Positions 46,121 through 54,641 of a stretch of DNA of 64,000 bases are shown here, piece by piece; positions within the stretch are counted from its first letter, which is position 1; each line of letters opens with the position of its first letter. The notes below the pieces were generated by a model that did not search any database, was not told where the DNA came from, and saw nothing but the letters and a program-made list of their open reading frames with translations. The position numbers and the translations under genes were made by a program. The stretch is from Flavonifractor sp052065355 (GTDB taxonomy: Bacteria; Bacillota; Clostridia; Oscillospirales; Oscillospiraceae), in NCBI RefSeq assembly GCF_052065355.1, contig NZ_JBQHUF010000015.1:31305-95304 (forward strand), given 5' to 3'.

Positions 46121-46615
46121 TTAGAAGCCGAACATGATCATCAGGAAGGAGATCAGCAGGGACAGGATGGCGTAGAACTCCACGATGATACACAGCACCA
46201 TGCCCTTGGACCAGTCGTTGGGGTTCTTGGCCACGATGTTGACGGAGGCAGCAGCCACGCGGCCCTGGGCGATACCGGAGAGCAGGCCGCCGAGCGCCAT
46301 GGGCAGGCAGGCAGCCAGGATCAGCAGGCCGTTGGCCACAGTCAGGTTGGCCACGGTGCCGTCGAACAGGCCCATCTTCATCAGGGCCAGGAAGCCGATA
46401 ACCAGGCCGTACAGGCCCTGGGTGCCGGGGATAACCTGCAGGATCATGCACTTGGAGAACTGAGAGGGATCTTCGGCCAGCAGACCAGCGCCAGCCTCAC
46501 CGGCCAGGCCGGTACCTTTCGCGGAGCCTACGCAGGCCAGGCCTGCGGCCAGAGCGGCGCCCAGGAAACCAAAGAAGGGGCCGGCGTAGGTAGTCAGAAA
46601 TTCACCGAATGTCAT
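46121..46615 (-). CDS. ntpK: V-type ATPase membrane ring subunit K
   Basis: Rotor-ring proteolipid of 164 residues with four membrane helices from a duplicated hairpin. Ligands of the Enterococcus NtpK Na+ site are recognisable: Thr and Gln in PGTQGLYG, Gln in AQGRVAAA and the essential Glu in VEFYAIL. Suggests Na+ rather than H+ coupling. ATG at 46615 behind AAGGAGG. Confidence 0.94.
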   Translation of the reverse strand: MTFGEFLTTYAGPFFGFLGAALAAGLACVGSAKGTGLAGEAGAGLLAEDPSQFSKCMILQVIPGTQGLYGLVIGFLALMKMGLFDGTVANLTVANGLLILAACLPMALGGLLSGIAQGRVAAASVNIVAKNPNDWSKGMVLCIIVEFYAILSLLISFLMIMFGF

Positions 46616-46616
46616 G

Positions 46617-48623
46617 TTACTGTTCCTCCTTAATGTCGACAAATTTTGTCGCAATGTTCAGGGGCCGCCAGGGGCGTCCGCCCTCTTCATAGAACTGCTT
46701 GAAGAATTCCAGGTACTGCAGACGGGATGTGTGCACGTAGGTGCCAATCACGTTCAGGCCGATGTTGAAAGCGTGGCCGATGATGAAGATCACAAAGAAG
46801 ATGGGGATGCCGATGGCCGGGGGCAGACCGCCGCCGGGCATGGCGCCCAGGATGTTGAACACCTGGCCGATAACCGAACCGGCCAGCATCATGACCATCA
46901 GACGGGAGTAGGAGAGGATGTCTCCAAAATAACCCGTCACACCGTTGTACACCGCGCCGATGACCGCCGTCACCTTGCCAAAGCCCTTGGCGTTGCGGCT
47001 CTGGCCCAGCAGCATCAGGCAGCCGATAATGAGCACCACGGGATACCCCGCCACATTGCCCACGCCCAGGGCGAACAGGCCGATACCCACAAAGATGACC
47101 CACCAGGTACCGATGTCCAGAATGGCATCCACCACCTGGCCCCGGCGGCAGAGCATCCAGAACTTCACCGCCATGCCTACCACGATCTGCACCAGGCCTA
47201 CCACCAGGGCAAACACCAGCACGGTCATGGGTTCGTTCATCACGTCCAGCAGCGGACGGGGCAGATTGCTGCCATCCGGCACGGAGAGGAAGGGCACCGC
47301 CGGCTGGGGCAGGCCCAGCATATCGGTGAACTGTACCAGGAAATCGGAGAAGAAGCCGCCGGTCAGCAGGCCGATCACCGCGGAGGAAATACCGCACATG
47401 ATCATCAGCCGGATCAGCTGACCGAAGCCCCCCTTGGGCTTGACTTTCAAATTGATGAACAGACAGGCGCCGGCCAAAATCAGGCCGTAGCCCAGATCGG
47501 CAAACATGAAGCCGAAGAAGAAGATATAGAACGGAGCCATCAGACCGTTGGGATCCACTCCGTCATAGGCGGGCAGGGAGTACATCTCAGTGATGGTGGT
47601 CAGCGGCTCGGTGAATTTGTTGTTCTTCAGCTTCACCGGTACCACCGGGTAATCCTCCGGCGCGGGGTCCTGGGTCTCCCAGCAGCAGTCGAACTGAGCC
47701 AGCTGCTCAGTGAGCTTCCCCTCGTCGGGGACAGGCACCCATCCCTCCAGGAAGAAGGCGGTACTGCTGTCCAGCAGGCGGCAGCGGGCCTCCTCCCGGG
47801 CGATCTCCTGATCCGCCCGGTCCAGGCCCTGCTCCAGAGCCCCTTTCTTTCCGGCGTAGGAGCCCACCTGGGCAATGGTATCCTCCAGCATCTTGGCCGC
47901 GGCGGCCAGCTGCGCATCCAGCTGCTTGTCGTTCTCCGCCGCCGTTCCCGTCCAGCCCCGCAGGGCCGCCCGGGAGAAGCCGTACTCCTTCAATACCTCC
48001 TGGCAGGCCTCCTCCACACTGCGGTGGCAGAGGAACACCAGATACTTCAGCTCCCGGTCCTCACCGGCCCTCATCAGCTCATACAGGTCGGTTACGGCCT
48101 TAAGCGCACCCTCCAGGGCATCCAGATCCACCGCCGCAGCCACGGTACCGAACTGCACCGCCACCTCCGGCGTGGAGGCCGTCTCCAGAGGGATATCCAG
48201 CGCCAGCCAGGGCGCCAGCGCCAGCTTTTGGGTCTTCAGCTTGTTCTGCTCGGCATACAGAGAGGAGATCTGCCGCTCCAGCTCCACCAGCCGCCCGGCA
48301 TCCGCCAGGGCCGCCTGGTAGGCGTCGTCGTCAAACAGCTCCGCCTCCGTAATGACCGGCCTGGGTGTCAGGAATCCGCCCTTCTGCTTGGGCCCGTATT
48401 TTTTCAGGGTCTTCAGGGCGTTCTCCACGCTGGTCCGGGCGTCCCTGGCCCGGTTCAGCTCCCCGGTGTCCGGCCGCGTCAGCGCCGCCCAGTCCGGGTC
48501 ACCCGATCGGTCCCCGGGCTCGTCGATCTCCACGCAGCCCAAATGCTGAAGCAGCCGCAGCATGGCCGGACGCTGGTCCTGCATGCCGATGAGCCGCAGC
48601 CGCTTCATTTTCACAATGGACAT
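46617..48623 (-). CDS. ntpI: V/A-type ATPase subunit I (a subunit)
   Basis: Stator subunit with the ion half-channels, 668 residues. The N-terminal cytoplasmic half (1 to about 360) begins MSIVKMKRLRLIGMQDQR; the C-terminal half has seven or eight membrane helices, including FGFMFADLGYGLILAG, ILSYSRLMVMMLAGSVIGQVF with the essential Arg, and IGHAFNIGLNVIGTYVHTSRLQ. Overlaps subunit H by one base. Confidence 0.95.
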   Translation of the reverse strand: MSIVKMKRLRLIGMQDQRPAMLRLLQHLGCVEIDEPGDRSGDPDWAALTRPDTGELNRARDARTSVENALKTLKKYGPKQKGGFLTPRPVITEAELFDDDAYQAALADAGRLVELERQISSLYAEQNKLKTQKLALAPWLALDIPLETASTPEVAVQFGTVAAAVDLDALEGALKAVTDLYELMRAGEDRELKYLVFLCHRSVEEACQEVLKEYGFSRAALRGWTGTAAENDKQLDAQLAAAAKMLEDTIAQVGSYAGKKGALEQGLDRADQEIAREEARCRLLDSSTAFFLEGWVPVPDEGKLTEQLAQFDCCWETQDPAPEDYPVVPVKLKNNKFTEPLTTITEMYSLPAYDGVDPNGLMAPFYIFFFGFMFADLGYGLILAGACLFINLKVKPKGGFGQLIRLMIMCGISSAVIGLLTGGFFSDFLVQFTDMLGLPQPAVPFLSVPDGSNLPRPLLDVMNEPMTVLVFALVVGLVQIVVGMAVKFWMLCRRGQVVDAILDIGTWWVIFVGIGLFALGVGNVAGYPVVLIIGCLMLLGQSRNAKGFGKVTAVIGAVYNGVTGYFGDILSYSRLMVMMLAGSVIGQVFNILGAMPGGGLPPAIGIPIFFVIFIIGHAFNIGLNVIGTYVHTSRLQYLEFFKQFYEEGGRPWRPLNIATKFVDIKEEQ

Positions 48624-48937
48624 CAGTTCTTCACTACCCTTCTCACGATGCTCTCAGCGGCATCGGCCAGACGTCCTTCCGCCTTAGCCCGCAGGCCGTC
48701 GCAGACCTGCTTGGTCTGCGCCATTACCTCCGCCGCGTGCTCGGCCGCCTTCGCCTCCGCCTGCTGCAGGAAGCCCCGGGCCTGGGCCTCCGCCTGGGCC
48801 TTGGCTTCCGCCAGATGTGCCTTGCCTGCCCTCTCGGCCTCCGCTACCATGCGCTTGGCCTCCGCCTGGGCCTCCGCCTTGCGGGCCTGATTGTCCTGCT
48901 CGGCTTGGGTCACCTGCTTAATCGCTTCCATTGACAT
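48623..48937 (-). CDS. ntpH: V/A-type ATPase subunit H (G-like peripheral stalk)
   Basis: 104 residues, almost wholly a coiled coil rich in Ala, Glu and Gln (EAIKQVTQAEQDNQARKAEA, then AEAQARGFLQQAEAKAAE), as in NtpH/AtpH that pairs with subunit E. The ATG at 48937 is behind GGCGGTGA; the reading extends upstream without a site. First gene of the operon. Confidence 0.88.
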   Translation of the reverse strand: MSMEAIKQVTQAEQDNQARKAEAQAEAKRMVAEAERAGKAHLAEAKAQAEAQARGFLQQAEAKAAEHAAEVMAQTKQVCDGLRAKAEGRLADAAESIVRRVVKN

Positions 48938-48997
48938 GCTTTCACCGCCTTTCCGCATCTGGTTATCCCACAGGAATAAACTTCCGATGATACTTGC

Positions 48998-49026
48998 ATC
49001 ATACTTCAAACCCGCGCTAATTTCAA
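48998..49026 (-). promoter_or_regulatory. promoter of the V-ATPase operon
   Basis: TTGAAA (49026-49021), 17-bp spacer, TATGAT (49003-48998), about 60 bp before the first gene. Confidence 0.75.
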
Positions 49027-49084
49027 GTTTAAAATTGTGAGTTTAGTTTTTTGACTAAGTCTTTTAAACTGCAAGTTCTGTTTT

Positions 49085-49106
49085 TATGCAAGTTTACCCT
49101 TGCATA
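49085..49106. promoter_or_regulatory. perfect 8-bp inverted repeat upstream of the V-ATPase promoter
   Basis: TATGCAAG-TTTACC-CTTGCATA lies about 60 bp upstream of the -35 box in an AT-rich, gene-free stretch (48938-49184). A palindromic GACTAAGTC occurs closer in. Candidate regulator-binding sites; no known family consensus recognised. Confidence 0.4.
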
Positions 49107-49184
49107 CACGTCAATTTTCCGCCTTTTGAAACTAAAATATTTATTTATGCCAAAAAAACATTTTTTCGACGTTTTTATATGAAA

Positions 49185-49212
49185 AACGCCCGCTCGAGAG
49201 AACGGGCGTTTA
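49185..49212 (-). terminator. terminator of the DUF4015 gene
   Basis: AACGCCCGTTCTC/GAGCGGGCGTT-type stem with a TTTTT tail on the minus strand directly after the 49214 stop. Confidence 0.8.
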
Positions 49213-49213
49213 T

Positions 49214-50257
49214 TCAGCTTTGAGACGGCAGAACAGCCCATTGCGTACCGGCAGGATCACCGGGTTCGGTAAGGATGGCAGCCACCGGCACGCCGTTCAG
49301 CATGGGCAGGGGCTCCTCCCCCTCCTGAGCCGCCAACACCCGGTCAGCCCGGGTCTCCAGCAAGCTGACAGTCTGACCACTGCCGTCGCTTTCGCCGGAA
49401 AGTACACTTTGGCTGCTCACTACCGACACCTTCACGTCCGGATAATCGGCCAGGGCGGTCTCCAGCTCCTGGAAGAAGGTCTCCAGGGGACCGGTCAGGT
49501 CATCGGGATTGTAATTGTCACTGGTACGAATATTGTCCAGGTTTCCCCGGGTGGGAAAGCCGCAGTTGTCCAGCAGGATCTCGTCAAAGCCCAGCTCCGC
49601 CAATTCCCGGCAGATGCCCGTCACATAGGCCCGGGCTTCCGCGCTGGCAGGACTGAGCCAGCGGTAGTCCGCATCGTCCCGCCAGTTGCCGCTGCTCTTG
49701 GGGATAGAGATGGATCCGTGTTCCCGAGGCACTGTATTGTCCCGGAAGCAGGATACCCGGGCCACGGTATACAGATCTCCGCTGTTAAGCAGCTGAATGG
49801 CCGCGTTGATGGCCGGGTCAGAGGCAGAGACCTGGGTCTCCTGGGCCAGCGCCTGCTGAGAAATATAACCCAGGCTGCCGTCATCCGCCTTCATGTCAAA
49901 GATGGCGGCAGTGGCTCCCGCCTGCTCCACCTGGGCCTGGGCGGTACCGTCATACAGGGCGGTACGCTCCAGCGTAACACCTCTGAAATCAGGCTCCGGT
50001 TCAGGGGTCTGCGTAGCCTCCGGCGTACTCACCACCACCGTCGGGGCAGGGGTCTCCGGATCCGGGTCCTCATCCTTCTCCTGGAAGAAGGGCAGATCCA
50101 GCCGCACACCGTCGGAAGAATATACAATATAAGGTTCCAGGAAAAACAGCGCCGCCACTGCCGCAACCAGCAGCAGGATCAGCATCACAATGAGTATCTT
50201 TAAAAAGGTTGCAAACCGGTTCCGGCCGTGGTATGCATCATATCCGTCCCGTTTCAC
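49214..50257 (-). CDS. membrane-anchored putative glycoside hydrolase (DUF4015)
   Basis: 347 residues. A single N-terminal membrane helix (about 18-42) with a short cytoplasmic Arg/Lys head, a Pro/Thr/Glu-rich linker (about 60-95) and an extracellular domain of the DUF4015/GHL10-like (TIM-barrel) group, with WLSPASAEARAYVTGIC and LAELGFDEILLDNCGFP showing the conserved FDEI..D motif. Substrate unknown, probably cell-surface or dietary glycan. GTG start behind AGAGGGGG. Confidence 0.8.
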   Translation of the reverse strand: MKRDGYDAYHGRNRFATFLKILIVMLILLLVAAVAALFFLEPYIVYSSDGVRLDLPFFQEKDEDPDPETPAPTVVVSTPEATQTPEPEPDFRGVTLERTALYDGTAQAQVEQAGATAAIFDMKADDGSLGYISQQALAQETQVSASDPAINAAIQLLNSGDLYTVARVSCFRDNTVPREHGSISIPKSSGNWRDDADYRWLSPASAEARAYVTGICRELAELGFDEILLDNCGFPTRGNLDNIRTSDNYNPDDLTGPLETFFQELETALADYPDVKVSVVSSQSVLSGESDGSGQTVSLLETRADRVLAAQEGEEPLPMLNGVPVAAILTEPGDPAGTQWAVLPSQS

Positions 50258-50301
50258 CTGCGTCCCCCTCTTCCTTTCCCTTCAGCACAGGCAGTCGGAC
50301 C

Positions 50302-50739
50302 TTAATACTCTCCCTCTTCTGCCCGAACCAGAGCCTCGTCCAGCTTCTGCAGGGCAGTGGCGATCAGTGCCCGGTCCTCCTCAGGCATGGTGTGCAGGAG
50401 GGAGTCAAAATATCCACCCACATCGGTGGATGCCTTGTCCCGCAGGGCGGCATACTTCTCCGTCGCACATACATAAATCACCCGCCGGTCCAGCTCGCTG
50501 CGCTGGCGTTTGGCCAGGCCCAGCTTCTCCAGCCGATCTACGATGCCGGAGACGGTGCTGTTGGCGCTCCCCGTCCGCTCAGCCAGGGTACTGATGGGGA
50601 TGGGGTCTCCTTCTCCCAGCACGGTAAGCACCAGTGCCTGGGGAAAGGTCAGGTTCAGACGGCCGAAATGGCTGCGGAACTGCTGGGACATGTGCTGCGT
50701 CAAACGCAGATAGGACATAAAGATATCGGGCTGTTCCAT
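50302..50739 (-). CDS. MarR family transcriptional regulator
   Basis: 145 residues with a winged helix (LTFPQALVLTVLGE, ISTLAERTGSANSTVSGIVDRLEKLGL, DRRVIYVCAT). Acts as a dimer on a palindromic operator; target unknown, possibly its neighbours, since all surrounding genes run on the same strand. Confidence 0.87.
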   Translation of the reverse strand: MEQPDIFMSYLRLTQHMSQQFRSHFGRLNLTFPQALVLTVLGEGDPIPISTLAERTGSANSTVSGIVDRLEKLGLAKRQRSELDRRVIYVCATEKYAALRDKASTDVGGYFDSLLHTMPEEDRALIATALQKLDEALVRAEEGEY

Positions 50740-50784
50740 GTTATTGTTTGGGCTCCTTTCTTTATCCGTCCGCCGGGGACAGGC

Positions 50785-51405
50785 TCATCCCGCGGCAGGA
50801 GTGGCCATCCGGTCCAGCAGGACCGCCAACTGGGCGCGGGAAGCCAGGCCATTTGGATCGATCTTACCGCCGCTTCCCTCTAACCAGCCCATGCCAATGG
50901 CGTGCTGCATACCCTCTTTGGCCCAACTGCTGATCTGATTGGCATCACTGAACAGGTTCAGCGCGCCCTCCGCCAGTTTGACACCTTTATATTGGTCGTA
51001 GCGGGTGAGGAGCACCGCCAGTTCCTGTCGGGTGACGTTCTTATCCGGGTCAAAGCCGCCCTTGCCGTTGCCGTCGGCGATTCCCTTCTCCTTGGCCCAG
51101 GCCACAGCCGAGGCATACCAGGCGTCTGCGGCTACGTCGGAGAAGCCGGAGGCAGAGGCGGCAGCGGGCTTGCCCTCCATCCGCCACAGAACCGTGACTA
51201 CCGTAGCCCGGGTCACATTGTTCAACGGGTAAAAGTGGGTGGAATCCACTCCAGTCATGTATCCTTTTTCCGCAGCGGCGTTCACCTCGGCGGCATACCA
51301 GGCACCGTCCGGCACGTCCACAAACGTCCCCGCGGCCGCGGCAGGGAGGGCCAGTCCCACACACAGGCTCAGGGCGCAGGCCAGCGCGGTCCACTTCTTC
51401 TTCAC
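50785..51405 (-). CDS. secreted protein with three SLH domains
   Basis: 206 residues: signal peptide (KKKWTALACALSLCVGLALP, cleaved after AAAA) and three S-layer-homology repeats, each with the FxDVxxxxWYxxAVxxAxEKG pattern (FVDVPDGAWYAAEVNAAAEK; FSDVAADAWYASAVAWAKEK; a divergent third at FSDANQISSWAKEGMQHAIG). It binds pyruvylated cell-wall polymer and has no further domain. GTG at 51405 is preferred; the ATG at 51417 has its ribosome site too close. Confidence 0.87.
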   Translation of the reverse strand: MKKKWTALACALSLCVGLALPAAAAGTFVDVPDGAWYAAEVNAAAEKGYMTGVDSTHFYPLNNVTRATVVTVLWRMEGKPAAASASGFSDVAADAWYASAVAWAKEKGIADGNGKGGFDPDKNVTRQELAVLLTRYDQYKGVKLAEGALNLFSDANQISSWAKEGMQHAIGMGWLEGSGGKIDPNGLASRAQLAVLLDRMATPAAG

Positions 51406-51509
51406 TTCGATCCACATCCTATCTACACTAAAATTTCTTATATTTTACGACATGGATTTTAAAATTTTGTGAACAATGAAAAGCCTGAAAGAAATTTAAG
51501 GATTTTTGT

Positions 51510-51536
51510 AAAAAACGGGAGGGTTTTCCCCTCCCG
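51510..51536 (-). terminator. terminator of yaaL-bofA
   Basis: CGGGAGGG/CCCTCCCG stem with six T on the minus strand, 20 bases after bofA. Confidence 0.85.
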
Positions 51537-51555
51537 CAAGCGGTTTATAGGCTCT

Positions 51556-51825
51556 TTAAATAGCCAGTGCCCAATCCATCATCACCAGCAGTCCGAAGCC
51601 GGGCACGCCCAGCAGGCCAAGCACCAGCGCATTGGCCAGGTTTACGCCCAGGCGGAGCCCGATGGACCCGCCTACCAGGCTCACCAGGTAAAGCACACCC
51701 AGGCCCACTCCCGTCCGCAAGGCAAGACGCATCAGCGCGTTCAGCGGCCGCCGCAGGGCCGCCAGTGCCAGTGCCAAAATCAGCCCGCCTACGATCCATG
51801 GCAGGGCGTCCAGAAACCAATCCAT
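51556..51825 (-). CDS. bofA: BofA family sporulation protein
   Basis: 89-residue membrane protein with three hydrophobic stretches, matching BofA, which holds the SpoIVFB protease inactive and so controls pro-sigma-K processing in the mother cell. LYLVSLVGGSIGLRLGVNLANALVLGLLGVPG is the typical core. Follows yaaL as in Bacillus, but recR is not beside it. Indicates a spore-forming lineage. Confidence 0.88.
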   Translation of the reverse strand: MDWFLDALPWIVGGLILALALAALRRPLNALMRLALRTGVGLGVLYLVSLVGGSIGLRLGVNLANALVLGLLGVPGFGLLVMMDWALAI

Positions 51826-51879
51826 TCCGCCACCTCCTCCGGCTGTGCCAGTCCCTTGGCAGCGGGTCGCCCCATTCTC

Positions 51880-52131
51880 TTATGCCTGCTCCGCGGCGCC
51901 GTCCAGTTCCTTCAGCCGGCGCAGCAGATAGGAGTACCGGGACTGAAGGGCATTGATCTCATACACGTAGGACTCGATCAGGTCCGGGTCCCCGACGGCG
52001 TTGAAGCTCTGATAGGCCTGGGCGATCTGTCGGTTGGTCTGGGCCAGACATTCCGCCAGGGTCCGCCGGTCCTCCTCCCGAGGGTCTTCTCGTCTCCGGC
52101 GCAGAGTGAAGGGCCGCGCTGTTTCCGTCAT
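51880..52131 (-). CDS. YaaL family (DUF2508) protein
   Basis: 83 residues, helical, charged: TLAECLAQTNRQIAQAYQSF and DPDLIESYVYEINALQSRYS are the DUF2508 signature. In Bacillus yaaL precedes bofA, as here; role unknown. GGAGGGAGG precedes the ATG. Confidence 0.85.
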   Translation of the reverse strand: MTETARPFTLRRRREDPREEDRRTLAECLAQTNRQIAQAYQSFNAVGDPDLIESYVYEINALQSRYSYLLRRLKELDGAAEQA

Positions 52132-52229
52132 GGTGTGTTCCTCCCTCCGGGTATTCCCGTTCTGGTGTTATTCTACGCCTAGTCTGGACAAATATGACAG
52201 GCTTTATTCCGTTTTTTTCCTGGCATAGC

Positions 52230-52430
52230 CCAGTACAGGGTGCACATACTAGGCTCGGACAGGCAAGAGTTCCGCCTTCCGCATCTCCTTTTAAGCCGGT
52301 GCCGGGTGAGCTCACCCTCTGGCGAAAGGCGAAAGGAGCAGAAGAAGGAAGGGAGCACAAGCCTGCCCCTTCCTGGGACAAAACCGTCCCAGTGCAAAAG
52401 CCGCCGGGCAGAAATGCCCGGCGGCTTCGA
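52230..52430. repeat. palindrome-rich intergenic element
   Basis: Gene-free region between yaaL and the topoisomerase gene. It holds GGGTGAG/CTCACCC (52304-52317), CTGGGAC/GTCCCAG (52373-52392) and a perfect 13-bp stem with GAAA tetraloop (AAGCCGCCGGGCA...TGCCCGGCGGCTT, 52398-52427). Its two flanks (around 52260 and 52350) are also imperfectly complementary, so the whole could fold as one rod. Looks like a repetitive element or structured RNA; not an identified family. Confidence 0.45.
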
Positions 52431-52451
52431 TTTTGCTCATGTTCCTGTTTC

Positions 52452-52481
52452 TTGACACTTTGGCCCGGTTTGAGCTATTAT
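52452..52481 (+). promoter_or_regulatory. promoter of the GyrB/ParE-like gene
   Basis: TTGACA (52452-52457), 18-bp spacer, TATTAT (52476-52481), 46 bp before the ATG at 52527. Confidence 0.72.
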
Positions 52482-52526
52482 AATATGATGCAGTACATGA
52501 TTTTGGAAAGGTGAGAGGAAGGTCCC

Positions 52527-54518
52527 ATGGCTAAGTCTACTTCCCCCAAAGGTTACGGAAACGACTCCATCTCCTCCCTGAAGGGAGCCGACCGGGTACG
52601 CAAGCGCCCGGCTGTTATTTTCGGCTCCGACGGGCTGGAGGGCTGCGAGCACGCCGTTTTTGAAATTCTGTCCAACGCCATCGACGAGGCCCGGGAGGGC
52701 CACGGCTCCCTCATCACCGTCACCCGGTATGAGGACAAGTCCATCGAGGTGGAGGACTTCGGCCGGGGCTGCCCGGTGGACTGGAACGAGAAGGAGCAGA
52801 AATACAACTGGGAGCTGGTATTCTGCGAGCTGTACGCCGGTGGCAAATACAACAACAACTCCGGCGACAACTACGAATACTCCCTGGGTCTCAACGGCCT
52901 GGGCTCCTGCGCCACCCAGTATGCCAGCGCCTGGTTCGACGCGGTGGTGCACCGGGACGGGTATGAGTACACCCTCCACTTTGAGAAGGGCGAAAATGTA
53001 GGCGGGCTGAAGAAGGAGCCCTACTCCGGCAAAAAGACCGGCTCCAAATTCCGCTGGCTCCCCGACCTGGACGTGTTCACCGACATCGACATTCCGGTAG
53101 AGTTTTACCTGGATGTGCTCAAGCGGCAGGCGGTGGTCAACGCCGGAGTCACCTTCCGGTTCCGCAACCAGGTGGGGGGCAAGTTCGAGACCACCGATTT
53201 CAAGTATGAAAACGGCATCGAGGACTATGTGAAGGAGCTGGCAGGGGAAAATCCCCTGACCCAGCCGGTATTCTGGCAGACCGAGCGGAAAGGCCGGGAC
53301 CGGGCGGACAAGGACGAATATAAGGTGAAGCTGTCTGTGTCCTTCTGCTTCTCCAACACCGTGCAGGTCATCGAGCACTACCACAACTCCTCCTGGCTGG
53401 AGCACGGCGGTTCCCCGGAGAAGGCGGTGAAGAGCGCTTTCGTCAACGGCATCGACGCCTATCTGAAGGCCCAAGGCAAGTATCAGAAAAACGAGAGCAA
53501 GATCACCTGGGCCGATGTGGAGGACTGCCTGGTCCTGGTGAGCAACAACTTCTCCACCCAGACCTCCTATGAGAACCAGACCAAGAAGGCCATCACCAAC
53601 AAGTTCGTCCAGGAGGCCATGACGGAGTTTCTCCGTGCTCAGCTGGAAGTCTATTTTATCGAAAACCCCTTCGACGGTGCCAAGATCGCCGAGCAGGTGC
53701 TCATCAACAAGCGCTCCCGGGAGAACGCCGAGCGCACCCGACTGAACATCAAGAAAAAACTGTCGGGCAGCGTGGACATCTCCAACCGGGTACAGAAGTT
53801 TGTGGACTGCCGGACAAAGGACACCACCCGCCGGGAGCTCTACATCGTGGAGGGCGACTCCGCTCTGGGCAGCGTCAAGCTGAGCCGGGACGCGGAGTTC
53901 CAGGGCATCATGCCCGTCCGAGGCAAGATCCTCAACTGCCTCAAGGCCGACTACGCCAAGATCTTCAAGAGTGAGATCATCACCGACCTTTTGAAGGTAC
54001 TGGGCTGCGGCGTGGAGGTCCACGACAAGCACGCCAAGGACATGGCCGCCTTCGACCTGATGAACCTGCGGTGGAACAAGATCGTCATCTGTACCGATGC
54101 CGACGTGGACGGCTTCCAGATCCGCACCCTGATTTTGACCATGCTCTACCGGCTCACTCCCACTCTTATTCAGCGCGGGTACGTGTATATCGCCGAGTCC
54201 CCTCTGTATGAGATCAATTATAAGGAGAAGACCTGGTTTGCCTACTCCGACGCGGAGAAGAATGAGATCGTCAACGGGGAGCTGGCGGGCAAGAAGTGCT
54301 CCATCAACCGGTCCAAGGGTCTGGGCGAGAATGAGCCGGACATGATGTGGCTCACCACCATGAATCCTGAGACCCGACGGCTCATCAAGGTCATGCCCGA
54401 GGATGTGGAGAACACCGCCCGGGTCTTTGACCTGCTGCTGGGTGACAACCTCCAGGGTCGAAAAGATCATATCGCGGAAAACGGATACAAATATTTGGAA
54501 TTGGCGGATATTTCGTAA
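52527..54518 (+). CDS. type IIA topoisomerase ATPase/Toprim subunit (GyrB/ParE-like)
   Basis: 663 residues: a GHKL ATPase domain with the ILSNAIDEA helix and EDFGRGCPVD, the transducer, then Toprim with EGDSALG and TDADVDGFQIRTL, and a tail. The chain carries substitutions against housekeeping GyrB, fitting the extra clostridial type IIA pair, a topo IV-like enzyme. Works with the A subunit at 57221-59467. GAGAGGAAGG precedes the ATG. Confidence 0.9.
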   Translation: MAKSTSPKGYGNDSISSLKGADRVRKRPAVIFGSDGLEGCEHAVFEILSNAIDEAREGHGSLITVTRYEDKSIEVEDFGRGCPVDWNEKEQKYNWELVFCELYAGGKYNNNSGDNYEYSLGLNGLGSCATQYASAWFDAVVHRDGYEYTLHFEKGENVGGLKKEPYSGKKTGSKFRWLPDLDVFTDIDIPVEFYLDVLKRQAVVNAGVTFRFRNQVGGKFETTDFKYENGIEDYVKELAGENPLTQPVFWQTERKGRDRADKDEYKVKLSVSFCFSNTVQVIEHYHNSSWLEHGGSPEKAVKSAFVNGIDAYLKAQGKYQKNESKITWADVEDCLVLVSNNFSTQTSYENQTKKAITNKFVQEAMTEFLRAQLEVYFIENPFDGAKIAEQVLINKRSRENAERTRLNIKKKLSGSVDISNRVQKFVDCRTKDTTRRELYIVEGDSALGSVKLSRDAEFQGIMPVRGKILNCLKADYAKIFKSEIITDLLKVLGCGVEVHDKHAKDMAAFDLMNLRWNKIVICTDADVDGFQIRTLILTMLYRLTPTLIQRGYVYIAESPLYEINYKEKTWFAYSDAEKNEIVNGELAGKKCSINRSKGLGENEPDMMWLTTMNPETRRLIKVMPEDVENTARVFDLLLGDNLQGRKDHIAENGYKYLELADIS

Positions 54519-54526
54519 GGATTGCG

Positions 54527-54554
54527 GGCCGGGATCTTGTCAGATCCCGGCCCG
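54527..54554 (+). terminator. weak terminator-like hairpin
   Basis: CGGGCCGGGATCT/AGATCCCGGCCCG perfect stem eight bases after the topoisomerase stop, but no T run. Probably partial termination or 3' protection. Confidence 0.55.
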
Positions 54555-54561
54555 TATCTCA

Positions 54562-54590
54562 TTGCAAATCCAACTGTCCCTTGCTATAAT
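54562..54590 (+). promoter_or_regulatory. promoter of the X-prolyl-peptidase-like gene
   Basis: TTGCAA (54562-54567), 17-bp spacer, TATAAT (54585-54590). It excludes the earlier in-frame starts and supports the TTG at 54642. Confidence 0.78.
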
Positions 54591-54641
54591 CAAAGTGCAT
54601 CGTATTCGACAGAATACAAATTCAGATCAGGAGGGATCACC

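Noticed and set aside
52194..52514. 106-residue plus-strand gene before the topoisomerase
   Set aside because: Crosses a palindrome-rich element and the topoisomerase promoter; composition is that of a translated repeat.
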